Positions 20,164 through 29,203 of a DNA stretch of 64,000 bases are shown in pieces. Source of the DNA: Paenibacillus antri. Its GTDB lineage: Bacteria > Bacillota > Bacilli > Paenibacillales > YIM-B00363. Within the stretch, counting starts at the first letter, position 1. Every line of letters begins with the position of its first letter. Both the position numbers and the translations under genes were made by a program. The stretch is taken from assembly GCF_005765165.1 (NCBI RefSeq), contig NZ_VCIW01000001.1, positions 682,001 through 746,000 on the forward strand. The letters run 5' to 3'. The notes beneath the pieces are model-generated. The model saw only the letters and a program-made list of their open reading frames with translations. It had not been told where the DNA came from and made no database searches.

Positions 20164-22472
20164 AGCGATTTCTCCTCCGTTACAAATAGGCTGCAAGCCG
20201 TCAGATCGCGCGAGTGGCGGCCGACGAGCAGCCGGAACTCGCCGGGCTCGACGACGGGCTTCAAGTTCTTGTCGAGCAGCTGCAGCTGCTCCGGTCCGAC
20301 GCGGAACGTTACGGTTTGCGTCTCGCCCGGCGCAAGGCGTATCTTACGGAAGCCCTTGAGCGCGATCTCGGGCCGCGTCACCGACGCCGTCACGTCAGAC
20401 ACGTACAGCTGGACGACCTCGTCGCCGGCGACGGCGCCGGCGTTCGTCACGTCGACGCTGACCGTCGCTTCGCCGCTTGGCGCGATCCGCTCCGGCGAGA
20501 CGCGGACGTTGTCGTATGTGAACTCGGTGTAGCTGAGCCCGAAGCCGAACGGATACGCCGGTTCGAGGTCCGTCTCGAGGTACCGCTTGCCCCGCGTGCG
20601 CTTCGAATGGTAGTACGCCGGCAGCTGACCGACGTCTTTCGGAATCGTCACCGTCAGCCGTCCGGACGGATTCGCATCGCCGAACAACAGGTCCGCGATC
20701 GCGTTGCCGCCCTCCTGTCCCGGATACCATGCCTCGAGAATCGCGTGCGCGTTCTCGTCGATCCACGGCTCCGCGATCGGACGGCCGTTGATGTAGACGA
20801 CGATGACGGGCTTGCCGAGCTTGTGGATTTCCTTCGCCAGCTCGAGCTGGACGCCCATCAGGTTCAGCGTGGAGCGGTCGATGCCTTCGCCGCATTCCAT
20901 ATCGTTCCACGGGTTATCCGACACGACCGAAGCGCCTGTCTTCAGGTCGATCGTCCCTTCGCCGAAATCGCGCGCGCTGGACCCGCCGAGCACGAGCACG
21001 ACGGCGTCCGCTTCCGCGGCGCACGCGAGCGCCGGCTCGAAGCCTTCCTTGGAGTCGCCTTTAATGCGGCAGCCCGGCGCGTACGGCACGCGATCTTCCC
21101 CGAGCTTCGCGCGAACGCCGTCCAGCACGGTGACGATCTGGCCGCGCGGCTGCGGCGACGTGTAGTCCCCGAGCTGATTGTACGTATGGTTCGCGTTCGG
21201 CCCGATGACCGCGACTTTGCCGACGGACTTGCTGAGCGGCAGCGCGCCGTCTTCGTTCTTCAGCAGGACGACGCCTTCCGTCGCGAGGCGTCTCGCGAGC
21301 CGCACATGCGCCTCGGAGCCGATCGAGCGCTCGGCGAGGTCGGGGTCGGCGTACGGCCGCTCGAACAAGCCGAGCCGGAACTTCATCTCCAGCACGCGGC
21401 GGACGGCGGCGTCGAGGTCATTTTCCGAGAGAAGCCCTTGTTCTATCGCCGAATTCAGATGCTTGCGGAACATGAAGCCCGACATCTCCATATCGACGCC
21501 CGCCCGCAGCGATTGCGCCACCGCCTCTTCCCCGTTCGCCGCCGTGTTGTGGCCGTGAACGAGCATCTGGATCGCGCCGAAGTCGGTAATGACGAAGCCG
21601 TCGAAGCCCCATTCCTTGCGCAGCAGGTCGTTCAGCAAGTACGCATCGGAGGTGCAGGGCACGCCGTCGATCTCGTTGTACGCCGTCATGACGGAGGCGG
21701 CGCCCGCCTCGACCGCTTTCTTGAACGGGTACAGGTCGATTTCGTGCAGCTCGCGTGCGCCCATATGAACGGGCGCCGCGTTGCGGCCGCCCTCCGAGCT
21801 GCCGTATGCCGCGAAATGCTTCAGCGTCGCGACCATCGTGCGGTCGCTGTCGAGCGAATCGCCCTGCAGCCCTTTCATCGCTTGGACCGCGTACTCGCCG
21901 ATCAAATACGGATCCTCCGCGAAGCATTCCTCGGTCCGGCCCCATCGCGGGTCGCGCACGACGTCGAGCACCGGGGAATACGTCGCCGCGCCGCCTTGGC
22001 TGCGCGTCTCGAGCGCGGTCGCTTCGCACATCTCGCGGTACAGCTCCGGATTCCACGCGCTGCCGACCGACAGCGGCACCGGGAACACCGTCGCGCCGAT
22101 CGCCATATGCCCGTGCGAGCACTCCTCGCCGAACAGGATCGGGATGCCGAGGCGCGAGTTTTCGATCGCGTACCGTTGGATTTCGTTCGTGGCGATCGCG
22201 CCTTGTCTCGGCGACAGTCCGGTTTCGAGCGTCACCTCCGTCCACGGATCGGCGCGAAGCGCCCCGTAGAGCGAGCCGACGCCGCCCGCTGCGATGTCTT
22301 CCTTGAACGAATCCGTCACCGACACGGTGCCGTCCGCTTCCTTCTTATACGTCTTCCAGCCCATCGGCTGCACGAGCTGGCCGATCTTCTCTTCCCGCGT
22401 CATCCGGCCGAGCAAGTCGTCGAGGCGCTCCTTTATCGGCAGCGAGGCGTCTTTATATTTCATTGCGCGCAT
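20160..22472 (-). CDS. GH3 beta-glycosidase (BglX-like)
   Basis: A 770-residue GH3 enzyme. The N-terminal TIM barrel carries KHFAAYG and the nucleophile Asp in FVITDFGAIQ; a middle alpha/beta-sandwich domain and a C-terminal fibronectin-III-like domain (from about 640, SYTEFTYDNV) follow. No signal peptide. GGAGG precedes the ATG. First gene of the five-gene operon and divergent from a LacI regulator. Annotated as beta-glucosidase, but beta-xylosidase, or beta-1,2-xylose removal from plant N-glycans, cannot be excluded. Confidence 0.93.
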   Translation of the reverse strand: MRAMKYKDASLPIKERLDDLLGRMTREEKIGQLVQPMGWKTYKKEADGTVSVTDSFKEDIAAGGVGSLYGALRADPWTEVTLETGLSPRQGAIATNEIQRYAIENSRLGIPILFGEECSHGHMAIGATVFPVPLSVGSAWNPELYREMCEATALETRSQGGAATYSPVLDVVRDPRWGRTEECFAEDPYLIGEYAVQAMKGLQGDSLDSDRTMVATLKHFAAYGSSEGGRNAAPVHMGARELHEIDLYPFKKAVEAGAASVMTAYNEIDGVPCTSDAYLLNDLLRKEWGFDGFVITDFGAIQMLVHGHNTAANGEEAVAQSLRAGVDMEMSGFMFRKHLNSAIEQGLLSENDLDAAVRRVLEMKFRLGLFERPYADPDLAERSIGSEAHVRLARRLATEGVVLLKNEDGALPLSKSVGKVAVIGPNANHTYNQLGDYTSPQPRGQIVTVLDGVRAKLGEDRVPYAPGCRIKGDSKEGFEPALACAAEADAVVLVLGGSSARDFGEGTIDLKTGASVVSDNPWNDMECGEGIDRSTLNLMGVQLELAKEIHKLGKPVIVVYINGRPIAEPWIDENAHAILEAWYPGQEGGNAIADLLFGDANPSGRLTVTIPKDVGQLPAYYHSKRTRGKRYLETDLEPAYPFGFGLSYTEFTYDNVRVSPERIAPSGEATVSVDVTNAGAVAGDEVVQLYVSDVTASVTRPEIALKGFRKIRLAPGETQTVTFRVGPEQLQLLDKNLKPVVEPGEFRLLVGRHSRDLTACSLFVTEEKSL

Positions 22473-22521
22473 ACAAAACCTCCGGAAATCGATATTGTTA
22501 TTTTTGTTATGTTATTATACA

Positions 22522-22616
22522 ATAACGTTATCATAACCCCAGTCTATACCTACGCGGCGAGACACGTCAACCGCTTTGTTATGATAGTTTTTTTCAATTG
22601 TTATGCTCGTTATCAT
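22522..22616. promoter_or_regulatory. Candidate LacI-family operators in the divergent GH3/lacI intergenic region
   Basis: ATAACGTTAT (22522-22531) is a palindrome with a central CG, as in LacI-family operators. CGTTATCAT occurs at 22526 and again at 22608, and the inverted core ATGATA at 22581. On the minus strand a TATAAT-like -10 for the GH3 operon lies directly beside the first palindrome. The arrangement fits repression and autoregulation by the adjacent LacI protein. Confidence 0.5.
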
Positions 22617-22640
22617 TCCATTCGAATCAGGAGAATTCCA

Positions 22641-23678
22641 ATGCCTAGGAAAGTATCGATCCAGACGATCGCCGACCAGCTCGGCTTATCCAAATACGCC
22701 GTCTCCCGAGCGCTCAGCGGGAAGTCCGGCGTCAGCCAAGCGACGCGAGAACGCGTGCTGAAGCTCGCCGAGACGCTAGGATACGGGCTGCCGGCGCAGA
22801 AGGCGAAGCCGCCCGCTTCCGGAACGGCCTCCTTCGTGCTTGTCTGCATCAACCAGTCGAACCGGGGCGACCCTTCCTATTGGCAGCGCGTGCTGGAGGG
22901 CATTATCGCCGGTTGCCGGGAGAAGGGATGGCAGCATGCCATCGTTTCCCAACCCCTATCGTTTCCGAAGGGGTCCGCGCTTAGCCCGCAGGAGACGATC
23001 GCGCCGCATCTGGATTGGAACGGATGCCTCGGGCTCGTCGTGTTGGGCGCTTACCCGTACTCCGCGCTCCAGCTGATGGCTCGCACCGGCAAGCCCCTCG
23101 TGCTTCTCGATCATAACGAACCGATGCTGGACTGCGATGCGGTCAACCACGCCAACATCGACGCGGGCATGACCGTCGCGCACCACCTGATCGCGGCGCG
23201 GCGCTGCCGAAGCATCGTCTACCTCGGCGACGACGGCCGGTCGACGAGCTTCTCCGAGCGGCGCATCGGCGTCCGCATCGCGGCGGAGCGGTACGGCGAC
23301 GAAAGAACGAAGCTTCGGGAATGGGAGCTCCCTTACGAGGAGGGGGGATGGTTGGAGGAAGCGCAGGCGCGCTTCGAACGACTGGCGCCGGAGGAACGGC
23401 CGGACGGCTGGATTTGCGCCAACGACGACATCGCCATTCGGTGGATGCGGAAGCTGCAGGAGCTCGGCGTCTCGATTCCGGAGCAGACGCTCGTGACCGG
23501 CATCGACAACGTCGAAGGCGCCGCCCATGCGTCCCCGCGGTTGACGACGGTCAACCTATGCAAGGAAGAATTGGGCGCTCGCGCCGTCGAAGCGCTGCAG
23601 CGCAGAATCGAACGGCCGGGCTCCCCCGCCGAACGCATTCAGTTGCGCTCTGCGTTCATTCCGCGGGATTCCGCGTAG
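22641..23678 (+). CDS. LacI-family transcriptional regulator
   Basis: 345 residues. The N-terminal helix-turn-helix VSIQTIADQLGLSKYAVSRAL is followed by a periplasmic-binding-protein-like effector domain. The frame is open far upstream (to 20214) antisense to GH3, but ATG 22641 with AGGAG 8 nt upstream is the real start. Divergent from the GH3-GH38-GH125-GH18-isomerase operon, which it probably represses until a sugar signal binds. Confidence 0.93.
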   Translation: MPRKVSIQTIADQLGLSKYAVSRALSGKSGVSQATRERVLKLAETLGYGLPAQKAKPPASGTASFVLVCINQSNRGDPSYWQRVLEGIIAGCREKGWQHAIVSQPLSFPKGSALSPQETIAPHLDWNGCLGLVVLGAYPYSALQLMARTGKPLVLLDHNEPMLDCDAVNHANIDAGMTVAHHLIAARRCRSIVYLGDDGRSTSFSERRIGVRIAAERYGDERTKLREWELPYEEGGWLEEAQARFERLAPEERPDGWICANDDIAIRWMRKLQELGVSIPEQTLVTGIDNVEGAAHASPRLTTVNLCKEELGARAVEALQRRIERPGSPAERIQLRSAFIPRDSA

Positions 23679-23695
23679 CGCGGGGGCCGCATAAG

Positions 23696-23717
23696 AAAAA
23701 CTCGTCCGTCGACGAGT
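23696..23717 (-). terminator. Intrinsic terminator on the minus strand
   Basis: ACTCGTC-4 nt-GACGAGT is followed, reading minus, by TTTTTC. In the plus direction no T tract follows, so it does not end lacI. It would end a minus-strand transcript: either the AraC sensor mRNA with a ~380-nt 3' tail, or a separate RNA from 23718-24097. Confidence 0.6.
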
Positions 23718-24097
23718 CCTTAGGGTTCGAGCGTTTGCATGATCCGAGCAGGGGGGGGGCGGGCCATACGCTCCGGTATGCCCCACCACTGACCAGCGTT
23801 AGCGCAATACAGCTTTCCAAGTGTCGTACGACCGACAGATGAACCGAAGGCCAGACGCGAAGGGCAGGCGGTATGGCGTTGAGTTCGCGCAATCGTCCAG
23901 CTGAGCGAAGGTCATTCCAGGAGAAGGAGCACGGGAACAAGCGCACTTCCTCCTCGTGGAATGCTTCAAACTTTTATACTTTCTGACTAACCGACGGTTC
24001 TTTGCGTTCGAGCGTATGCACCATGCGCGCCTGTAATGGAGAAAACCAATGTTCCCTATTTGCGCTCCCTCTCTCGAATTCGCCAAAGGTGTTCCTA
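23718..24097. other. Unexplained ~380-bp intergenic region with 281-bp-spaced direct repeats
   Basis: No frame has a ribosome binding site plus protein-like content. GTTCGAGCGTTTGCATGAT (23725-23743) and GTTCGAGCGTATGCACCAT (24006-24024) are a 16/19 match. A run of nine G is at about 23751-23759. On the minus strand GGGCATAC..GTATGGCCC forms a hairpin next to it. A minus-strand terminator closes the region. It may be a structured RNA or a degenerate mobile element. Confidence 0.45.
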
Positions 24098-26317
24098 TCA
24101 CAGCTGCTTCCGGTAATCGCTCGGCGACACGCCCACAACGTTCTTGAACGCCCGATTGAACGAGTTGTAGTTCGTGTACCCGACCTCCTCGCTGATTTCC
24201 TGAATCGGTTTGTCCGTTTCCTGCATCAGCTGCTTGGCTTTCTCGATGCGTTGGCTGATGAGCAAGTCGAGGAATTTCTCCCCGATCTCGTCCTTGAAGA
24301 GCTTGCTCAAATATTTCGGATTGATGTCGAATTTATCGCTCAGATAGTTCAGCGACAAATCCGGATTGCCGTAGTTTTCCTCGATGTACTTCCGGATTTG
24401 CAAAATCAAGCTCCGATGCCCCTTCGACTGCCGAATCGTCTGCATCTGCTCCGCAAGGTCGCGGAACACGTCCAGGCACCGTTCCCGAAGATCGTCCACG
24501 GTTTCCCAATCCTCGAGCCGGCGCAGAAGCCGATCCAACGATTCCGCCCACAGCTCCTGATACTCGCGGGATAGGTCCGCGAACTCCCGCTCGTAGTGCT
24601 GCACCAGAAGCTGCATCGTGTTGACGATTTCCTGCCGCGACAAGACGGATTCGGCGATCTGCCGGAACAGCCGGTCGAAGTGCGCTTCCCACTCTTCGTC
24701 GGACAGGCGCATCGCCTGCACGAACAGGGAGATCGTCTTGAGCAGCTCGAACAGATCGTTATGCGGTTCCGGCGCGTCGTCGCGCAGAATGACGCGGTTC
24801 ATGCCGAGCGCCGCTTTGAATTCCATGGCATACGCGGCTTCCTTGAAGGAGAATCGAAGCCCCTCGAGATCGGATGCCGCCAGTCCGACGCCGACCGTCA
24901 CCGTCAGATTCAGATTTTGCTCCACCCAATCCTTATAGCTCGCGAACAGCTTTTTCTCCAACTCCTCGGCCTCCCGGTCGTCGGACAGCCAAACGATCGC
25001 GTAGAGCCGCCGGTCCGAAATCCATTCCGCCCATGCATCCGTCCCTTCTTGCTGGGCTACCTCTTGGAGCACGCTGGACAAGATGAACTTCAGCAACGAC
25101 TGATCCTGCCGGTGGTACTCTTCCGTAAATTTGCGGTAGCGGTCTATCTCCACGACGGCCACCGTCCAGCGATCGCCGAGAACCGGGAGATTGAGCTTCT
25201 TCATCTCCGCCTTCCATTCAGCCTCGTCGTACCGCTTCGTCCCTTCCAACAATTCTTGGAAAAAGTACTTCTTCTGCAATATCAAATTATCCGCGTATTG
25301 CTGCTGGTACTGCTTCGTCTGCTGCATCATGCCCTCGAGCGTCGTATGGATGAAGCGCAGCTCGTTCCCTTGCGCTTGTCCTCCGTTCGATTTCTTCTGC
25401 GTCGCGAACGTCTCGATCAGCGTGACGATTTGCTCGATCGGCTTGTAATTCCGGCGGGTGACGTATACGACCCACGCCACGCCGATGAAGACGACCGCGA
25501 TCGCGACGGCGAACCATACGTTATAGAACTGCAGCGCGAACTTCACCACTTTGCCGTTGTTGAGGCCCGTCTGGACTTTCCAGCCGGTGTAGCTCGACGT
25601 GAACTCCGAGAAGATCTCTCCGGCTCCGGAGCCGCGGCTCGCTTCGCCGGTCGCCGCCTCGTTCCACAGCCGTTCCCCCGACGGACCCAGCACATCCACG
25701 AACGTATATCCCGGATCGTACATCCGCGTTATCGAGCTCTTGAGCGAAGCAAGCCCGACGTTGACGACCACGAGCCCGTCCGCATCGGCGCCCATGGGGC
25801 GGACCAGGGTGACGACGGGGACCCCGGCCTCCGAGCTGAACGCTTGGAAATTCCGCGCCCCGGTCCACTTCTGCGCGTTCCGCTTCCGGCTCTCCTCGAT
25901 GAACGCCGCGTCCGGGAACGCGTCGATCGGCACCGTCTTCCCGTTGCTCAGCACCGTCCCGTCATGGTACCGAACCAAATAAATCGAATGAATCAACGGG
26001 AAGTCGATCTTCAGCTCGTCGATGACGTCGACCGCTTGGATCGCGTCGAGGACGGGATTGCCGAGGCCCGGCGCAAAGTAATTTTTCAAATTTTGGTTCG
26101 TCAACATCTCGCGGAGCACCTTGTAATCGATCGAGCGCAGCGAGTTGTCCAAATACTGCACGACCTGGGACGCCAGAAATTCGTTCGCCTTGAGCGCTTC
26201 CCTGCGATTTTGTTCGTTGAACGCTTGGATGAACAAGAAAAAGAGAATCGAAGTCACGATAAAAAAGACGGGCAGGTAAGACAAGAGCAACCGCCGAAAC
26301 CAACTTGCATTCATCAT
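24098..26317 (-). CDS. Membrane-anchored AraC-family regulator (sensor fused to HTH)
   Basis: 739 residues. TM1 at about 9-31, an extracellular sensor region to about 264, TM2 at about 265-287, a cytoplasmic linker with a degenerate cyclase-like domain (about 350-500), and a C-terminal AraC HTH pair (about 635-739, ending YNSFNRAFKNVVGVSPSDYRK). This design is common beside CUT1 sugar transporters in Paenibacillaceae and probably senses the transported sugar or its binding protein. It follows the solute-binding gene after a terminator, so it may have its own promoter. Confidence 0.88.
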   Translation of the reverse strand: MMNASWFRRLLLSYLPVFFIVTSILFFLFIQAFNEQNRREALKANEFLASQVVQYLDNSLRSIDYKVLREMLTNQNLKNYFAPGLGNPVLDAIQAVDVIDELKIDFPLIHSIYLVRYHDGTVLSNGKTVPIDAFPDAAFIEESRKRNAQKWTGARNFQAFSSEAGVPVVTLVRPMGADADGLVVVNVGLASLKSSITRMYDPGYTFVDVLGPSGERLWNEAATGEASRGSGAGEIFSEFTSSYTGWKVQTGLNNGKVVKFALQFYNVWFAVAIAVVFIGVAWVVYVTRRNYKPIEQIVTLIETFATQKKSNGGQAQGNELRFIHTTLEGMMQQTKQYQQQYADNLILQKKYFFQELLEGTKRYDEAEWKAEMKKLNLPVLGDRWTVAVVEIDRYRKFTEEYHRQDQSLLKFILSSVLQEVAQQEGTDAWAEWISDRRLYAIVWLSDDREAEELEKKLFASYKDWVEQNLNLTVTVGVGLAASDLEGLRFSFKEAAYAMEFKAALGMNRVILRDDAPEPHNDLFELLKTISLFVQAMRLSDEEWEAHFDRLFRQIAESVLSRQEIVNTMQLLVQHYEREFADLSREYQELWAESLDRLLRRLEDWETVDDLRERCLDVFRDLAEQMQTIRQSKGHRSLILQIRKYIEENYGNPDLSLNYLSDKFDINPKYLSKLFKDEIGEKFLDLLISQRIEKAKQLMQETDKPIQEISEEVGYTNYNSFNRAFKNVVGVSPSDYRKQL

Positions 26318-26411
26318 CGAAAATCCCCCGCGAACGTTTATATGAAGGCGACCGCCTTATCTCGCTTCTTTCATGCTATGAACCAAGGATAACATGGATC
26401 GGGGAATAACG

Positions 26412-26449
26412 AAAAAACGAAACCGTCCCCGGTCATGTCTGACCGAGGA
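26412..26449 (-). terminator. Intrinsic terminator after the first sugar ABC operon
   Basis: On the minus strand CCTCGGTCA pairs with TGACCGGGG around a 4-nt loop, followed by a T-rich tract (TTTCGTTTTTTCG). It separates the transporter operon from the AraC sensor gene. Confidence 0.7.
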
Positions 26450-26496
26450 GCAGTCTCGTCGAATCCGAATCGGCTTGCGGAAGCCCGCCCGGCCGC

Positions 26497-28158
26497 TTAC
26501 TTCGATTCTTTCTCGATCGCGCGCTGGTAAATCTCGAGGTATGTCTTCAGATTCAAGCCGTCGAAGCCCTTCACGTAGGCGTCCCAATCTTTCTCGATGC
26601 TCTTGCTGCCGATGATGAATTGCGCCATGTTGGACTGAACGTAGTCCTTAATCGCCGTCGTCAGCTGCGCCGCCGTCTCGGTGTCCTCCGGCAGGATAAA
26701 GACGTTCGTCGGATATACTTCCTTCGGCGCGTAAGGCGCGTACAGGTTCGTCGCCTGCGCGAGACGCGTGCCGTAGCCTTCCGCCGCCAACGGATCCTGA
26801 CCTTCCGCGAACAAATCCCGGAACGTCTTGGACAAGTCGTGCGCGCCGATCTGAGACCAGCTTTCGTTGACGACCACGTTCGGGTCGCGTTCCGGCAAGT
26901 TATAGTAGCTGTACTTCGCCGGCTGTCCGTCGATGTTCTTCTCGTCCGGCTCGGCCTTCTTCCAGCCTTTCCCTTCCGTCGGTCCGTACTCCGCGTACAA
27001 CGCGCCTTCCTCGCTAAACATGTAATCCACGATTTGAATCGCCGCGATCTGCTGCGCTTCCGTCGCTTTGTTCGTGATGGCGAATTCGAATTCGCCGACG
27101 CTTTGGGTTACCCCTGCAAGCTGCACGCCGTTCGGACCTTGGAGCGGAGCGACGATATCCCAGTGCTGGTGACGCGTGATCGTCTTGTCGTACGTGTTCA
27201 CCAAGTAGCTGACCAGCGCCGTCGTGATCGAACCGACGACTTCGTCGCCTTCCTTGTTGCCGAGCTGGCCGACCGCTTGATCGTTCTGCGTGAACGAAGC
27301 CGGATCGACGAGTCCTTCCGCGTACAGCTTGTGCATGTACTCGAGACCTTGCTTCCACTCGTCCTTGTTCGCGGCGAAGTCGACCTTGCCGTCGTTCACG
27401 ATGAGGTATTTGTCGTTGTCGTTATAGATGAATGCGTTCATCAAATAGGCGTCGATGTTGCCGTTCCATACGTATTTGTTCGGCGCGCCCGTGAGCGGAA
27501 TTTCGTCCGCCTTGCCGTTGCCGTTCGGATCTTGTTCCTTGAACGCTTTCAATACCGTATACAGCTCGTCGGTCGTCGTCGGCTTCTCCAAGCCGAGCTT
27601 CTCGAGCCATTCCGTGTTGATCCAGTACTTCTGCGCGTACGTGCAGTGGTAACACTCGTTGAAAATCGGGAGCGCGTAGATGTTGCCGTCCGGCGCCGTG
27701 ATCGCGTCTTTGAAATACGGCTTCTCCTCCATGATCTTGGTCAGGTTCGGGCCGTGCTCCGCGATCAAGTCGTTCAGCGGAAGGAAGACGCCTTGCTTGC
27801 CGTAGTTTTGAAGATCGGACGTCGTGAATTTGCCGTGGAGGAACACCTCCGGGTAGTCGCCGCTCGCGAGAAGCAGCTGTCTCCGGTCCTGCAGCGCGTC
27901 CGTCGGCGCCAAGTCCCACTTCAGCTTGACATTGAATTTATTTTCGATAAATCGCGTGAACTCGTTTTCTTCCATCGGCGCTTTGCCCTGCGGCGCGAAG
28001 AACGTCATTTCTACGGGACCCGCGTTTTCGCTCGTCTCTCCGCTTCCCGTGCCGCTTCCTTGCGACGCTCCATCCGTACCTCCGTTGCCGCCGCCGCAAG
28101 CGGAAACCATCGCGGCGGCCGCAACCACCGTCGCTAACATCGAAACCCACTTTTTCAA
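26497..28158 (-). CDS. Extracellular sugar-binding lipoprotein (CUT1, LplA/YtcQ type)
   Basis: About 553 residues. The signal peptide KKWVSMLATVVAAAAMVSAC ends in a lipobox with Cys at 21. The rest is a large family-1 solute-binding protein that captures oligosaccharides for the two permeases upstream. A frame start exists at ATG 28179, but AAAGGAGGAG is downstream of it and 6 nt before TTG 28158, so TTG is the start. Third gene of the permease-permease-binding protein operon. No ATPase gene is present; such systems use a shared MsmX-type ATPase encoded elsewhere. Confidence 0.93.
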   Translation of the reverse strand: MKKWVSMLATVVAAAAMVSACGGGNGGTDGASQGSGTGSGETSENAGPVEMTFFAPQGKAPMEENEFTRFIENKFNVKLKWDLAPTDALQDRRQLLLASGDYPEVFLHGKFTTSDLQNYGKQGVFLPLNDLIAEHGPNLTKIMEEKPYFKDAITAPDGNIYALPIFNECYHCTYAQKYWINTEWLEKLGLEKPTTTDELYTVLKAFKEQDPNGNGKADEIPLTGAPNKYVWNGNIDAYLMNAFIYNDNDKYLIVNDGKVDFAANKDEWKQGLEYMHKLYAEGLVDPASFTQNDQAVGQLGNKEGDEVVGSITTALVSYLVNTYDKTITRHQHWDIVAPLQGPNGVQLAGVTQSVGEFEFAITNKATEAQQIAAIQIVDYMFSEEGALYAEYGPTEGKGWKKAEPDEKNIDGQPAKYSYYNLPERDPNVVVNESWSQIGAHDLSKTFRDLFAEGQDPLAAEGYGTRLAQATNLYAPYAPKEVYPTNVFILPEDTETAAQLTTAIKDYVQSNMAQFIIGSKSIEKDWDAYVKGFDGLNLKTYLEIYQRAIEKESK

Positions 28159-28287
28159 CGTTGACTCCTCCTTTTTCATATACGAAGCATCCTGCCGTGT
28201 CACCTTACTATATAGAGCCCGTCTACCGAAAGCAAAGACGTCCGTCACCTCCTTTCCATTGCTTCCTAACGGGAATGACAACCCGAT

Positions 28288-29190
28288 TTATCCTTTCAGG
28301 GAACCGATCATAACGCCTTTGACGAAGTGCTTCTGCACGAACGGATACATGATCAGCACCGGAATGCTCGCGACGACGATGAGCGCGTATTTCAGCACCT
28401 GCTCGAAGCCCTGATCTCGCAGCTGTTGGCTCGTATTGGCGAGCATCTGCGGATCGGCCGCGTTCAAGATGAGCAGGTTGCGAAGCACGTACTGCAGCGG
28501 GAACAGACTTTCGGACCGCAAGTAGATGAGCGCGTCGAAGTAGGCGTTCCAATGTCCGACCGCGTACATGAGCGTCATGACGGCGATGATCGGCGCGGAC
28601 AACGGAAGCACGACGCTGACCAGGTAGCGGAGGTCGCGGCATCCGTCCATCTGCGCGGCTTCGCCCAGCTCTTCCGGGATCGAGGTCTGGAAGAACGTTC
28701 TGGCGACGATGACTTGGAATACCGCCATCGCCCCCGGAAGCCACATCGCCCAGCGGGTGTCGAGCAGCTCCAGATCCTTCACTAGCAAGTACGTCGGGAT
28801 GAGGCCGCCGTCGAAGAACATGGTGATCATGAGCAGGATGATGAGAAAGCCTCGGCCGTAGAACGTCTTCTTGGAGATCGGATACGCGATCATGATCGTC
28901 AGCGCGACGTTGATGATCGTGCCGAACACGGTATAGATGATCGTGTTGTAGTATCCCATCATCAGCTGCGTGCTTCGGAAGATCGAAGCGTACGCTTTGA
29001 GATTGAACTCTACCGGCAGTAGCCACACCTGTCCGGCGATGACCGCTCGCGACGAGCTGAAGGACGAGCTGACGATATAGAGCAGCGGGTAGAGCACGAC
29101 CAACAGAATCAGCGTCAGAAACAAGTAGTTGAAAGCCATGAAGACGCGGTCGCCGAGCGGGTCTTTGATCCGGTTTTGACGTAATAGCAT
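28288..29190 (-). CDS. Sugar ABC transporter permease (LplC/YtcP-like)
   Basis: 300 residues with about six membrane helices. The ATPase-coupling EAA-type loop is visible as EELGEAAQMDGCRDLRYLVSVVLPLS. It pairs with the permease encoded 13 bp upstream. GGGGGGAG precedes the ATG. It ends in the PFVQKHFVKGVMIGSLKG tail typical of this subfamily. Confidence 0.93.
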   Translation of the reverse strand: MLLRQNRIKDPLGDRVFMAFNYLFLTLILLVVLYPLLYIVSSSFSSSRAVIAGQVWLLPVEFNLKAYASIFRSTQLMMGYYNTIIYTVFGTIINVALTIMIAYPISKKTFYGRGFLIILLMITMFFDGGLIPTYLLVKDLELLDTRWAMWLPGAMAVFQVIVARTFFQTSIPEELGEAAQMDGCRDLRYLVSVVLPLSAPIIAVMTLMYAVGHWNAYFDALIYLRSESLFPLQYVLRNLLILNAADPQMLANTSQQLRDQGFEQVLKYALIVVASIPVLIMYPFVQKHFVKGVMIGSLKG

Positions 29191-29203
29191 AACTGCTCCC
29201 CCC

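Noticed and set aside
20214-22640. Upstream part of a 1154-residue plus-strand open frame
   Set aside because: Antisense to GH3. Only the part from ATG 22641 is protein-like (LacI regulator); the rest is an effect of high-GC codon use.
23718-24097. Group II intron or tmRNA
   Set aside because: No reverse transcriptase frame, no recognisable domain V sequence and no tRNA-like ends could be found.
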